A stretch of DNA of 64,000 nt from Ilyonectria destructans (Eukaryota > Ascomycota > Sordariomycetes > Hypocreales > Nectriaceae): contig JAHEWK010000006.1 of assembly GCA_020740775.1 (NCBI GenBank), forward strand, positions 1,984,001 to 2,048,000, given 5' to 3'. Position 1 is the first letter of the stretch. Every line of letters begins with the position of its first letter. The notes under the pieces are model-generated. The model ran no database searches and was not told the DNA's origin. It worked only from the letters and a program-made list of their open reading frames with translations. Below are positions 1 to 10,442 of the stretch, piece after piece. The position numbers and the translations under genes were made by a program.

Positions 1-1071
1 ATAGGAAGCGGGTCGCGCCCTCGCTTTCATGCAGCCCAACAGCGGGCCTCTCACATCGTGGATGGACCGGCCGGGCGTGACCTCCGCGACCTCCGCTGCC
101 TCCGGCGTTGCATCTGCCGAATCGGGTCGCGGATAATGAATAGCGAGGCCACAATAGCTTCACCGTGGAGTTGGGAGTTGGGAGTTGGGTATGGCGAGGA
201 CGGCGCATCTTACCTTTGCAGGGGGTATCAGTGAGTTCTGTGAAGGACGCTTTCGAGCAAGCTTGTTTTGACGCAGCGACAGTCGGAGGCCGTTTCAAGG
301 AGAGAAGACGGACGACGAGCAAGAATGGTGTTCGAAAAAGGACTAAGGGGCGACCGTTTGATGACCTGGGTAGCGGCTGGGAATGGGAAATTTATCCATG
401 ACCCTCGTGTCCATGGGTGGGCTTTAATATGTTGAGGCAGAGCTGATCCCATCCATCCATCATTGGGGGAAACCACACCACCTCAGCCCACCGGCGGCGC
501 TCCCTTTCGATTCCGGATGCTGTTTCGTCATCTAAGCCTGGAGCTTTGGAAGCTTCACCCAGCACTGCCTTGCGTAGTCTTGCGTGGCCCTGCTTCGCCC
601 GCATCGTCTCGGGTGCTGTTTGGCGTGCCTCACTGCCACTTCCATGGCGGTTGGCCGTTGCTGTACGAAGGAGAAGAGCAGGGTTCGCGGCGGGCTAGTT
701 CGAACTCAACAAAGTCCTACTTTGCGCAGGACACACTCTTTCACATGTATTTGCTCTTGTCCATTCCCCGTGGCTGCTGCAAGCTTTCGGAGCATTCCCT
801 GTCATCCCCCCTTTGGGTTGGGCCTTTGCCTAATCTGCGAACTCGCAGCACACCCGTGAGATCCCACTAAGCCCGTCCCAGCTGCAGCACGTCCTGGGCC
901 GGTCTGGGTCCTAAACCGCCAGATCTCTCAGGCGACTCCAGGTCACACTCCATCGCATCACCTCGCCATCCCCGGTGAAACCGCCACAGTGAGACACGCC
1001 TGACAGCACGTCCCCACTAAAACGAGCAACGCTCTTGGCGGGGATAGCGGGATGGCTGGAGGGGTTAATTA
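1..1071. other. Intergenic sequence, no gene seen
   Basis: No reading frame here shows family similarity, biased composition or splice structure that supports a gene. The sequence is GC-rich and ends at the TA dinucleotide that borders the transposon relic starting at 1072. Confidence 0.5.
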
Positions 1072-1409
1072 CAGTGGGCGTGTAAAAGTTCTAACAATAT
1101 GCTCAATTTATACTAAAATAGCCAGTTTTTAAAAAGTAATAAAAGCTTATTTAATAAGAGAATTTATAAATAATAATTTTACTATATATTAATTTAGAAT
1201 TTTAATAATATTTATATAAACTTAATAAATAAAATAATTTTTTTTTAAAATAGTTAAATTTATATATACCACTAAGTATAAAATAAAATATAAAATATAA
1301 ATAAATTATATTTAACTTAAAATAAATATTATTCTTAAATAAAGAAATATAGTAAAATAACTACTACAGTTAGCGATTTTAAAGTTGTTGGAACTTTTGC
1401 ACGTCACTG
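1072..1409. mobile_element. Tc1/mariner-like non-autonomous relic, copy 1
   Basis: A 338-bp element bordered by TA on both sides (1070-1071 and 1410-1411), as expected for a TA target-site duplication. The left end begins CAGTGGGCGTGTAAAAG. The reverse complement of the right end begins CAGTGACGTGCAAAAG, so the ends form imperfect terminal inverted repeats of about 27 bp. The interior (about 1100-1375) is almost only A and T, with no usable reading frame, which fits decay by repeat-induced point mutation. The same ends occur at 28170-28672. Assignment to Tc1/mariner rests on the TA sites and on the transposase trace in copy 2. Confidence 0.8.
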
Positions 1410-1411
1410 TA

Positions 1412-1872
1412 GGTGGGCTCCTGGAATTCGGGGGCCTTCAGCCCAGGCGTCTGGAAGCCCGCGCCGAGCGTTGGAAGAAGCTTGACACCATTGGCGCTAA
1501 TGCTGGTTGCCCGGTGAATCGCATGGCACGCACCCTGCGATGCACTTACAACGCCCGCCAGCAACATAAACTCTCGATCCTCTCCAGTCCCTAACGATTG
1601 TTTGGGCTCGGCCACTCTATCGCTGCTTGATACCCAATGTTTTTCTCTTCTTCACTTTTCTTGTATTAACACTATTCGCTCTGCAGCACAAGTCGGTCTC
1701 TTCTGCCTCATCCCTCCGTGCCCTGATTGCCTCGTCGTCCGTCCTCGTCCCGGCTGATTTTTGTCGTCACTCGTTATCGTGGTAAACAAACCCACCACTA
1801 CAACGACGACAACCACAACGACAGCCACACACAACCACCCACACACTCCCTCCCACACACACACACGTCACC
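1412..1872 (+). promoter_or_regulatory. cdc14 upstream region and CA-rich leader
   Basis: This stretch separates the transposon relic from the cdc14 start codon. Its proximal part is pyrimidine-rich (about 1630-1760). It then becomes a CA/ACC-rich run (about 1787-1866) that ends just before ATG 1873, typical of a fungal 5' leader. No TATA box is evident. The relic lies about 460 bp upstream of the start codon, so it could border the promoter. Confidence 0.4.
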
Positions 1873-2839
1873 ATGATGGAGTCACTATTGTCTCTCGCAT
1901 TCGACAACCTGTCGTCCTACGACGGCCCCAAGGTCCGCAAGGGTCTGCGCCAGGTCGAGGGCCTGCTCGCCCAGATCTGCCTGTCCAACCCGCGCAACGA
2001 CCGCACGAAGGGTGGCAGAGACCCCGATAAGGACGACTCCGAAGCTTCGCCCTCGCGCAACAAGGACCTCGCGCAGCTGGGTCAGGATCCCGCATTCCGC
2101 GAATTCTTTAAGCTGCAGGAGGGCTTCGAGTGGAACGTTGCCATGCGCTTGATTGGCACCCTCGACCGACTCATGGCCAAGGGAAGCGATGGCCAGAATG
2201 ACCTCTTGATCCTCAGTGCTCTCGATCTCATCCAGGGTGCTCTGCTGCTGCACCCTCCTAGCAAGTCGTTGTTCAGCCGGGAACAGAACATGAACGTACG
2301 TATAGATGTGGGATTGCCACTGCGCTATCCAATCCAACTTGACTCAATCGACTCTTTGACTAACATTCCCTTTATAGCTTCTCCTCGACCTCCTCGAGCC
2401 CTTCAACTGTCCAGCGATCCAATCCGCAACCCTCCTAACTCTCGTCACGGCCCTTATCGACACTCCCCGAAACACACGCACCTTCGAGGACCTAGACGGC
2501 CTCCTCACTGTCACCTCCCTCTTCAAGTCGCGCTCTACCGCCCGCGAGGTTAAGCTCAAACTCGTCGAGTTCCTCTACTTTTATCTTATGCCTGAGATGC
2601 CCTCGATCCCCCGTGCCGACCAGCGCGACTCTGTTCCAGGTATGCTCCAGCGTAGCCCCAGCAAGCTGGCTGGTGCCTTTGCCGCCGAGTCCCGTCGGAA
2701 GCGCTCCGGCTCTGTCGACGGCGAGATCACCCTCACCACCGAGGAGAAGCAGGAACTGCTAAGCCAGCACCTGAGCAGCGTTGAGGACCTTGTTAAGGAC
2801 CTCCGGACCTGCGCCCCCTTTGGAGGTGTTGTTTGTTAA
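1873..2839 (+). CDS. SIN component Cdc14 (septation initiation, Sid1 kinase partner)
   Basis: Two exons, 1873-2295 and 2378-2839, joined across an 82-nt phase-0 intron (donor GTACGT, branch-like CTAAC near 2359, acceptor TATAG) give 294 residues. The protein opens MESLLSLAFDNLSSYDGPKV, continues with a helical fold (ILSALDLIQGALLLHPPSK, then LLDLLEPFNCPAIQSATLLT) and ends APFGGVVC. These are hallmarks of the fungal Cdc14 family. This is the S. pombe-type Cdc14 that binds the Sid1 kinase at the spindle pole body in the septation initiation network; it is unrelated to the budding-yeast Cdc14 phosphatase. A basic serine-rich insert (SRRKRSGS) lies near residue 240. A second in-frame ATG directly follows the first, so the start is uncertain by one residue. 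Confidence 0.9.
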
Positions 2840-3136
2840 AATCACCCAAGTGCCAAGAAGGAGTTTGATCGTTATGACTGTCGTTCGTGTTTTCTTTCCT
2901 TTTCCTCTTCGGACCACCTGGCCTCGGCGTTTTACGGAATTACGGTGGTATTTTCCTCTGTCTGTTTTTTTTTTTTGCATGGAGTTCTGAGCAAAGTCGG
3001 CCCTCATAATTGTCTCTTATGTACGGATGTCTTCTCAATGAGAGAATTTGGATGATTGTTCATCGTATGAACAGGATATTAGGCGTTGCTAGTAAAATAG
3101 ACGGCCAAACACAAATGTTTATTTCGCATGATTTTA

Positions 3137-4441
3137 TTACTCCGCGCGTCGAGCTGGTTCAATCACGGGACTCTCTTGAGGTGTTGGGACGATGGATAAC
3201 GGACGCTCCGAATGGATCCTGTCGGAGCCATATAGCTCGAAGCGACCTTGGACAATCTCGGATTGCGGCGTCGGGGCGACGCTGGAGTTCGTCATGGGTG
3301 ACAGGTACCCATTCTCGGGAGCAGGATCTTTGGCCGTCGAGTCGATCTCCACTGGCGCTGTGATATCCCCAGGGCCCTGAGGCCTCGTGGGCACTGCGCG
3401 GGCATTACCAGGCGACGTCGACGCCGAAGTGACCGTCTCTGTAAAGGGGCCGTTGACGGCGGCCGGCCCGAAGTAGTCCTGGGTCAGGCCGTGACGGACC
3501 CGGCTGTTGTCGGTGCCCGAAATGTCCGTCATGGCGTCTATCGGGACACTCTCCTGACCGTCGCCGGAGCCCTCGATTCCGGCCGAATGGCGGCTCAGGG
3601 TGCGCTGGCGATGGCGGCGCTTCGAGATGCAGAGCCAAGTCAGGGCACCGACGATGATGCTGGTGCCGACAACAGCGCCGACGCCGATGCCCGCTTTGGC
3701 GCCGGTGGACAGGCCGCTGTCGGCGCCGGGATCGGGGATGACGGAGATGGACTCGGACGGGATCCCGGCGGCGCAGTAGCCGGTGTTGCTGACTTCGGTG
3801 CACTGCTGTGAGTCATTGCAACACCCGCTGCCATCGGCACACTTGTGCTGGGACGTGGTGCAACCCTCGTCGATGGGCGTGAGCAGGGCCGACTTGGTTG
3901 CCGACTTGGTCGAGGCGCATCCGCCGCCTTCGCGACACTCGGCCCCGTAGGAGCAACAGTTTCCGCCGAGGCTGCTCGGGCACAGATAGAGGCTGGTCCC
4001 GGGGCACTTGCGGTTGCAACATCCCTCTTGCGCCGACGGGGTGCCGCTGGCGGTGACGGTGCGGGTGCAGAAGAAGGCCGTCGACTTGCAGTCGGAGTCG
4101 CCGGCGCAGTTGGATCCGATGGGGCAGCACCTGGCATTGCCCTCGGTGTTGACATAGCAGTAGCTGTCGTCCTCGCAGCACTCGTCGCCGAATCCTATAT
4201 CGAGGCCTGTGTGCGACCGAGGTCAGAGGGCGCCGGGATAGGGCAGTGGTAGGCCTGACTTACAGCTGTGGTGGTTGTCGCCGCAATCGACGCCGGCGCG
4301 CTTCGCAAGCGGATGTGACTTGTCGAGGAAGAAGCGCGGCATCAGGCCGTTCGGGGCAATGGGGAGCGAGCCATATCGCTCGAGGAGCTGGGCGGTGGCC
4401 AGCCCGAGGGTGAGAAAGCACGCTGGGAGGAGGAGGCGCAT
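3137..4441 (-). CDS. Cysteine-rich type I single-pass membrane protein
   Basis: Exon 1 (4441-4264) and exon 2 (4206-3137) flank a 57-nt intron (donor GTAAGT, acceptor CACAG). They give 415 residues; the frame stays open across the join although exon 2 has no early ATG. A signal peptide (MRLLLPACFLTLGLATA) is followed by a luminal domain with at least five CC pairs, among them DECCEDDSYC, ARCCPIGSNC, NCCSYGAEC and GCCNDSQQC. A transmembrane helix (about residues 231-253, AGIGVGAVVGTSIIVG...) precedes a basic stop-transfer KRRHRQR. The cytoplasmic tail of about 160 residues is Ser/Pro/Thr-rich. The architecture suggests a cell-surface sensor or wall-associated protein. I do not recognise a named family, and ligand and function are unknown. 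Confidence 0.8.
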
Positions 4442-5757
4442 CGTGAGGCCGTGAGACGTTTTTCCTCAGTCAATGGGCGGCGGCGGCGGCGGATCAATCA
4501 GATCGTCGTCATTGTCACCTTGCGCCTGCTGTCTTGTAGCTCCTCACGAGACGAACAAAGAAGCGCGCTCGTACAGCTGGGTGTTGCTGAGATGGGCGAC
4601 GAGTGCACAGTAGGGAAGACGGAGAGTGAGCGAGAGTCAGAGTGAGAGTGAGAGTGAGAGGAATAGACGCAGACCGACAGCGAAGAGAATCCTCGCGTGG
4701 TCTAGAACCCATGATCCATGCATGTCAGATTGAACAAGGCTGGCTGGGGCAGGGCTGCGCCGCCTCTGTTCTTTGTGTGTGCTCTTCTTACTGTACTGTG
4801 TGTGTCCTACAGCGGTATGCAGTGCGGCTGCATTTGAGATGCTTCAGCACCGAGTTACCTACCTAATAAGTCTTAATAAATAACTAGAGAGACCCTGGTC
4901 CTGACTAGATCAATGTGGCAGAGGCTGGCGAGCCAAGATGGCGGCTGGCGCGATGGCATTGGCTGCTCCCAAGGAAATGGATCATGGGCGCATCGTGGAT
5001 CGCATTGCCGATGCAGCCGCAACCGCAGTCCCTCTTTGTTCCGTGGACCCTGCGTCGAGATAATTCGAGGCCGTGGTACTTTGTACTGGCTACTTAATCC
5101 GTACTCGACCTAGAGCTGTTCCTTGTTGGCGGCGATGACGCTGGAGCCAGTCACCATGACATTAAAATGCCGTCTTCACTGGCACTCGCTCGTTCCCTGA
5201 GAGTGGAATAAGCCGGCACCTTCGCTTCCCTTTACGGACCCTTCCGCCGTTGCTCCACGGCGGTGCAGCCTGTTTCTATCTTAGGCTGTACGGGGATGGG
5301 CCGCGTGCAAGGATATTGCAGTTGTGATAGCCCTGTGGCTGGGCTTTGATGGACCATCAAGGGTCCACATGTTCGCCATCAGTCATTAATAATCTTTAAT
5401 TGCATTGCATAGTAAGCGGGTCAAAGTAGTGCTCCAGAATCAACAGGGTGGTAGTATATGCCGTGTTACAGAGACAAATGTGCTGGATCCAACCTTTAGA
5501 CGGCTGTTGGTCAATCGATTGGTGCTTGGGTATCTCGTCACGGCTTACACGCTTCACCACCAAGGTCACATCACCGTTCTAAGGTAACAAGACAATTTAA
5601 CAGGCACTCCACTCGTGAATTAAAAGAATAAATCATCCATGACTCTACAAGGTCTCATAGTTACTATCGACAGGTAGGATACAAACGTCACCCAGCCCAG
5701 GTAAAACCATCCCAAGACACCGCAAGTTCGGATCCATTCCATCATGTCAACAATCCA
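4442..5757. other. Intergenic, includes GAGAGT microsatellite
   Basis: This is upstream sequence of the cysteine-rich membrane gene and downstream sequence of the cerato-platanin gene. A purine-rich GAGAGT/GAGTGA repeat occupies about 4621-4662, and a TACCTACCT run lies at 4856-4864. No gene is recognised. Confidence 0.45.
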
Positions 5758-6243
5758 CTATAGTTCATCATATTGCGGGTCTCCAAAACCGCAGTTAAGC
5801 ATATCTACCTGGGTAGCATTTGCCTCTATACGGCCAAGCTTCTCCGCCTTGCCATTTGTGAGGGAGTTCATGCCCTCTAGGGAGAGGACAAAGCCGGAAC
5901 CCGCGCCATCGATAGCAAGGAAGGGCCTAGCCCTATCTTCGTACTCAATTATCCAACAAGTGACACACGCGACAGATTCCGGGCCGGTGATAGTATCCAT
6001 AGCGAGGATCCTGGGGATATTGCCCTGGGTCTGCCACTCGTCGTAGCCAGGCTTCAAGCCAAACTCCTCGTTCCAGCATGCGACTTTGGAAAGGGGGCGC
6101 TTGACATCGTCATAGAGGACATTGTACGTCACTGTGACACATGTAAGCTATGCTTCGTGAGAAGAGGTTGATGTGGGCTCACCAGAGACCGCCAAAGTTG
6201 GCGCGAGGAGGGTCGCGGTGCTGAAGAGGCTAGAGAAGTGCAT
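5758..6243 (-). CDS. Cerato-platanin family secreted protein
   Basis: Exon 1 (6243-6183) and exon 2 (6131-5758) are joined over a 51-nt intron (donor GTGAGC, acceptor CACAG) to give 144 residues, the usual length for the family. A signal peptide (MHFSSLFSTATLLAPTLA) precedes a mature domain starting near VSVTYNVLYDD. Family hallmarks are YDEWQTQGNIPR, the CVTCW pair, FLAIDGAGSGFVLSLEGMN, LTNGKAEKLG and ATQVDMLNCGF. The four cysteines (39, 76, 79, 134) match the two conserved disulfides. Cerato-platanins are small secreted double-psi beta-barrel proteins that bind chitin oligomers, loosen cellulose and can elicit plant defence. The exon join restores the conserved Val at the start of the mature protein, which supports the splice model. 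Confidence 0.93.
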
Positions 6244-7964
6244 TGTGAGAGGAGACGTGAGAATAAAATTTGGACAGGATGATGTCAGTAGTAGGTGGTG
6301 TAAGTCGTAGATAGTTGTTCGTTAGTATTGAAGAGCAAGACGGAGCTAAAGCATGGAGTCGGAATGGAGATGAACGAGGAGGAGCAAGGTGGAGATGAAC
6401 GAGGAGGAGGAAGGTGGAGATGAACGGAACGGGTCCACGGAGATGCTTCTGGTTATAATCCCATAGCGTACTCGTGTCATCATGTGGTATTCGATGATTG
6501 GCCAACATCTCGTTCGATATGATGTGTCAAACCAACACCCATGTGACTGTTCCCAACAATGTCCCTCAAGTTACCAGGGGTGCGAGGCAGCAGTAGAGTT
6601 AGTAGCAGCCACAGCTCGAGTGTACGTCGGCATTTCTTCAACCCATATTAAACAGAAGTCAGTTAACCTCAGATCATAGAGACTTGCCGATTTATTCATC
6701 ATTTCTAGATTACGTGAAGCTTGGAATATGACAAAGTAGAGCGAGTGATCTGGACCCTGCGCAATGCGTTGCCGAGTTGACACTAAGCGAAGTGTTGGTC
6801 GACACGAGCCTTATGCCGCTGGGGCAGAATGGAATAAATTCTATTGGGCGCATCGAAATCAGGTGGGCGAGGCGCATTAAGCAGGGATGGCATATAATAG
6901 CAATACGAGACCCGAAAGCAGAAACGCCCGGGAGTGGTAAGAGTCTCGAACATTTTTATTCACTAGATTAATGGTATATATGGCGTGTGAACCACTAAAC
7001 AGCAACGCTTCTGTACATAAAAATTGGCTTTTATGTTGCACACTGGTAGTAGATAGACAACTTCCATAGATGGTAAGAGGAAGGGTACGATATCGAGACT
7101 AATGATGCATTATTCTTGAGACTACAAGTATTCTGAACATCGGTGTGGGACCACTCGACGAAGCTAATAAATCGTTGCCTAAGTATTGTAAGACTAACAA
7201 ATACCGCAGGCAGTCGGAAACGGGTAACCAATTACAGACCAACAACATCAACCTGGTGTAGTAGCATAGGAACACCAGAGGTCCCCATACGAGTGCTAAC
7301 CAAGCATCGAGGTTCTTTTCCACTCACTTTCATCAGGCGAACTCGGCAGGCGAGCATGAAACAAAAGGTTTTAGTAAATTTGAGTGGTTTTTTAAGTGTG
7401 CCATGAGCAGTGATGGAGTTATAAAGCCGCCTAGGTTTCCAACTTGATGTGATTATCTTCCCCCATCCTCCTCCATCCTAGACATCTTACGTTTGAGGTA
7501 AGCAAACATCTTTCTCCATCTATCTTCATCTCAGAATTGGAATTAATCTAAGCGATCGATTTGGGAGGATTGCAGCAGGGCATACTTGCACCTATGGGTG
7601 TGGAAAGGTTGGTGCGAAGCTATTCGTGAGTGGCTGTAGCTGCTGGAGATTTCACAAAGTACGAGCAGCAGCCATGGGTAGTAGGGGGACTACTGCGGTA
7701 GAAAGGTCTATGACTGGAATTGAGTGCCTCTATTTTCCTTCATGCAAGTTCTATTCAATTTTTATTCAATTCTTTTCATCCGTGAAATGGGTTCGTTTCG
7801 TTCTTAATATACGGATCAGGCACTTGGCCAGGCCACCCCCCAATCGACTTACACGTACTTCACCACGAACACAAAAGCAGAATTTGGTTCAAGCACTTTT
7901 ATTCCTATGTTTGCTAACTTCGAAATCACTCCCAGATTTTCCCACCGGATCCCCCAAACCCTCC
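6244..7964. other. Intergenic, no gene seen
   Basis: Upstream region of the cerato-platanin gene and downstream region of the dioxygenase. It is less GC-rich than its surroundings and has repeated stops in all frames. A purine-rich imperfect repeat (GATGAACGAGGAGGA-like) lies about 6370-6425 on the + strand. No conserved reading frame is visible. Confidence 0.45.
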
Positions 7965-9494
7965 TTAAGGCCGAGTGACTCCCCGCTCTGCACAGTACTT
8001 GTCCACTTCCTTGCGCAGCGTTTCCTGCTGCCGCAGCGCCGCTTCCATGATATCCTCGCACACCTTGCCCAATCCACGAGAGTCGGCCGTCTTGCCCACC
8101 CCGTCGACGCTGACCATCTCCTTCAGTACCGCCTCCAGCTGGTTGGGCAGCCAGGTCACAATGGGGCTGCCGCCCGTGGCAGTCGGGTGCGACGTGCGCT
8201 TCAGGATGTACTCGCGCGCAAAGCACCAGTGGCGCCAGCGGAAGTCGCGCACCTGGTTGAGGATCTGCAGCCACAAGCTGATGGACTCGCGGCGCAGGTC
8301 GCGCTCCTCGTCGGATCCGTTGACCGAGTGGTGGCCCAGCGCGTAGTTCTTCAGGTCCAGCTCCAGCGAGCGCTCCTTGACGTGCAGCAGGAAGCCCTTG
8401 TGGTTGCTGGGGCGGTACTCGCGGAAGTCGCGCAGGATCTCCGTCAGCGGCGTGTTGGGCATGGGAACCTGGAGGAGGTTGTCCATGAGCGGCACGATGG
8501 AGTCGTTGGCGCCGCTCTCGCCGCGGAAAGACATGGGCTTGTTGTCGTTGATGCCCTCGTACACCACGCCGTCGGGGAACATGGACTGCGACGTGATGCC
8601 AAAGATGAAGGTACGGAAGCTGGTGTACTCCATCGGCTTCGACTTGGACCACATAGTCTCCATGACGCTGTTGATCTTCGTCAGAGCACTTAGGATCATC
8701 GACATGCCCTCATTAAAGTTGGTGCGTCGTGCTACGGGGCTGGTGTTGGAGGTGTCAGAGGCAGCATCCAGCGCCTTGACGGTTCCCCCCACCAATGGGC
8801 CGGAGTTCTTGACCATGTCAATGTGCACGAGGACGAAGCCGGCCTCTGATGAAGTAGGGTTCAGGCCATTCTCAAAGGCTCTGATCAACCGAAGGTTGGA
8901 GTATTCCATGCCGGCAGCAGGGTCAACCAGACGGTAGTTGAACAGGGCGTATGAGCCAGCATACTCCATGAAGGGCTTGAAGCCACAGCTGGGAGGTATT
9001 AGACCCATTGATCTTGCATAGCACAGAAAAATATGGAAGACTTACATCTCAGCACATCGAGCGATAGGATGCGCGATCTGAGCAGGCAAGACCTGTCGAC
9101 CAAGGCCATAGGGCTCACCCTTGATGAACCGGTGATGACAAGGCTCAAGCAAGTAAGCCGATGCAAGGAATGAGTAGTCACGGTACAAGGCATTCTGAAG
9201 GGGGAGGTTATCCTTGTACAAGTCGATAGCTTCAGTCAGGTTGGGTAGCTCGTTATCAACCACCTCGCCGAGCTTGTACTGGGCAAGTAGACCTGGTTCC
9301 CCTGAGGCCGTCGTGACAGGCATCCGTTGGAGGATATCCTCAAAGGCATCAAACTCCTTTGGCAGGGTCACGATAGGGTCCATTCGAGGAAGAAATCCCC
9401 TTGTCGTGGACACCATAAAGGCTGGGAGGGTCGTGTCGTCCGGACGAGTGTCGTCCATGACACGGAAAGGGGGAGTGCTACCAAGAGAACCCAT
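7965..9494 (-). CDS. Indoleamine 2,3-dioxygenase family heme protein
   Basis: Exon 1 (9494-9046) and exon 2 (8988-7965) flank a 57-nt intron (donor GTAAGT, acceptor CCCAG), giving 490 residues. The protein follows the IDO family order: an N-terminal helical part (YRDYSFLASAYLLEPCHHRF, GYGLG-like LPAQIAHPIARCAEICGF), then a heme-binding part with ESGANDSIVPLMDNLL (about 308-322), LRDFREYRPSNHKGFL with the likely proximal heme histidine at 346, and HWCFAREYILKRTSHPTATG. Canonical IDO opens L-tryptophan to N-formylkynurenine, the first step of NAD+ synthesis from tryptophan (Bna2 in yeast). Here the usual GxSAxQSS-like stretch reads GESGANDS, so this may be a divergent paralogue, and substrate use cannot be assumed. 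Two palindromes lie upstream. Confidence 0.87.
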
Positions 9495-9629
9495 GTTGTC
9501 AAGGCAGGAGGAGAGGTAAAGGGATATCGAAAAAGAAGCGAAGTGTGATTGTTGTTGTGCGAGTTGTGATTGTGATGGTCTCTGGTTTTCTGTTCAAACT
9601 CTGGGATCTCGTCGCCGCCTAAGTACCCT

Positions 9630-9653
9630 GTGGCCGGAATCGATTCCGGCCAC
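9630..9653. promoter_or_regulatory. 24-bp perfect palindrome, candidate Zn2Cys6 operator
   Basis: Arms GTGGCCGGAATC and GATTCCGGCCAC are exact reverse complements with no spacer. The core fits CGG-N8-CCG, the inverted-triplet layout bound by dimeric Zn(II)2Cys6 regulators. It lies 136-159 bp upstream of the dioxygenase start codon. The regulator is not known. Confidence 0.55.
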
Positions 9654-10113
9654 GCAGGCGGGGATGCGATGAGGGCGAACAGCGCCATCGGCACTTGTTA
9701 TCTTGCCTAAGTACGTTTGAAGCAGGTCACGAGCACCTATCTCCCGCGAAACGTAACAGAAATGCAGTTGATAGCCCGGGACTGCCGTGCATCGCTGCGG
9801 GCGCTCGTATCATGACAAACGCAATCGGTGTTGAGGGTATCGTGGTTCAGGAGTCGGCATATTGGGATGGCTAGTTGTAGGCTTCGCTTTACATGTCTTT
9901 AAAACCGATCTGGATTGCGGATATCGACCTGGAAATGGGGGTTAGTACAAACATCAACGACGGCAATCGCGAGCTAAAGTCGTCGCTGGTGCTCAAAAGA
10001 TGGCGGCGGTGATGATGTTGGGTCGCTGATTGTGAAATTGTGGTGGGTGGCCGGCGCACTTAAAGGATCTGGCCCCACTTGGTGCCGAATCTGACCGGCC
10101 ACCGGTGGGTCTA

Positions 10114-10136
10114 GTGGCCGGAATGGTTCCGGCCAC
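10114..10136. promoter_or_regulatory. 23-bp palindrome, second copy of the same arms
   Basis: Arms GTGGCCGGAA and TTCCGGCCAC are separated by TGG, giving CGG-N7-CCG. The ten-base arms are identical to those of the site at 9630. It lies 620-642 bp upstream of the dioxygenase start. A partial GACCGGCCACCGG sequence sits just before it (about 10094). Confidence 0.5.
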
Positions 10137-10442
10137 AACACCACACCGGCGCCGGGCCAGTCCACGGCCTCATATTCGAGATCAATGCGGGAATATTGGA
10201 GCCGGCCGGAAGAGATCTGGATTGCGTTTATCTGGGGGAGGGTCCGTTCTCGGGCTCCCCGCGTCTGCCCCCTGCTTCAAGTCACCAGGTCAAGCCAAAC
10301 AGAAGGAAGCAATTTGTCGTTTAGCGGTCGAATCTCATTCCTATCGTTATTCCTTCGTACGTAACCGTTTCCATACCCATGCTACCCAAGCCGTAATATT
10401 CAAAAATGTGGTTGCAGCAACCGAATCCAATCCTTCCCCCAC

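Larger units (their letters stand above)
9495..10442 (-). promoter_or_regulatory. 5' region of the dioxygenase gene with duplicated motifs
   Basis: This 948-bp interval holds the presumed promoter of the dioxygenase and the downstream flank of the serine-rich gene. It contains two long palindromes (9630-9653 and 10114-10136). A 13-nt direct repeat, GATCTGGATTGCG, occurs at 9907-9919 and 10214-10226. The palindrome-then-13-mer order is the same in both halves, which suggests a duplicated regulatory segment. Confidence 0.5.

Noticed and set aside
7585..7625. 5S rRNA-like fragment (CATACTTGCAC...GGGTGTGGAAA)
   Set aside because: Only about a dozen bases resemble the fungal 5S start; the following internal control regions and 3' half are absent.
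7626..8693. A 355-codon + strand frame overlapping the dioxygenase gene
   Set aside because: It is the antisense of the IDO-family coding region, whose - strand translation has clear family motifs; the + translation is Leu/Val/Ala-biased shadow sequence.
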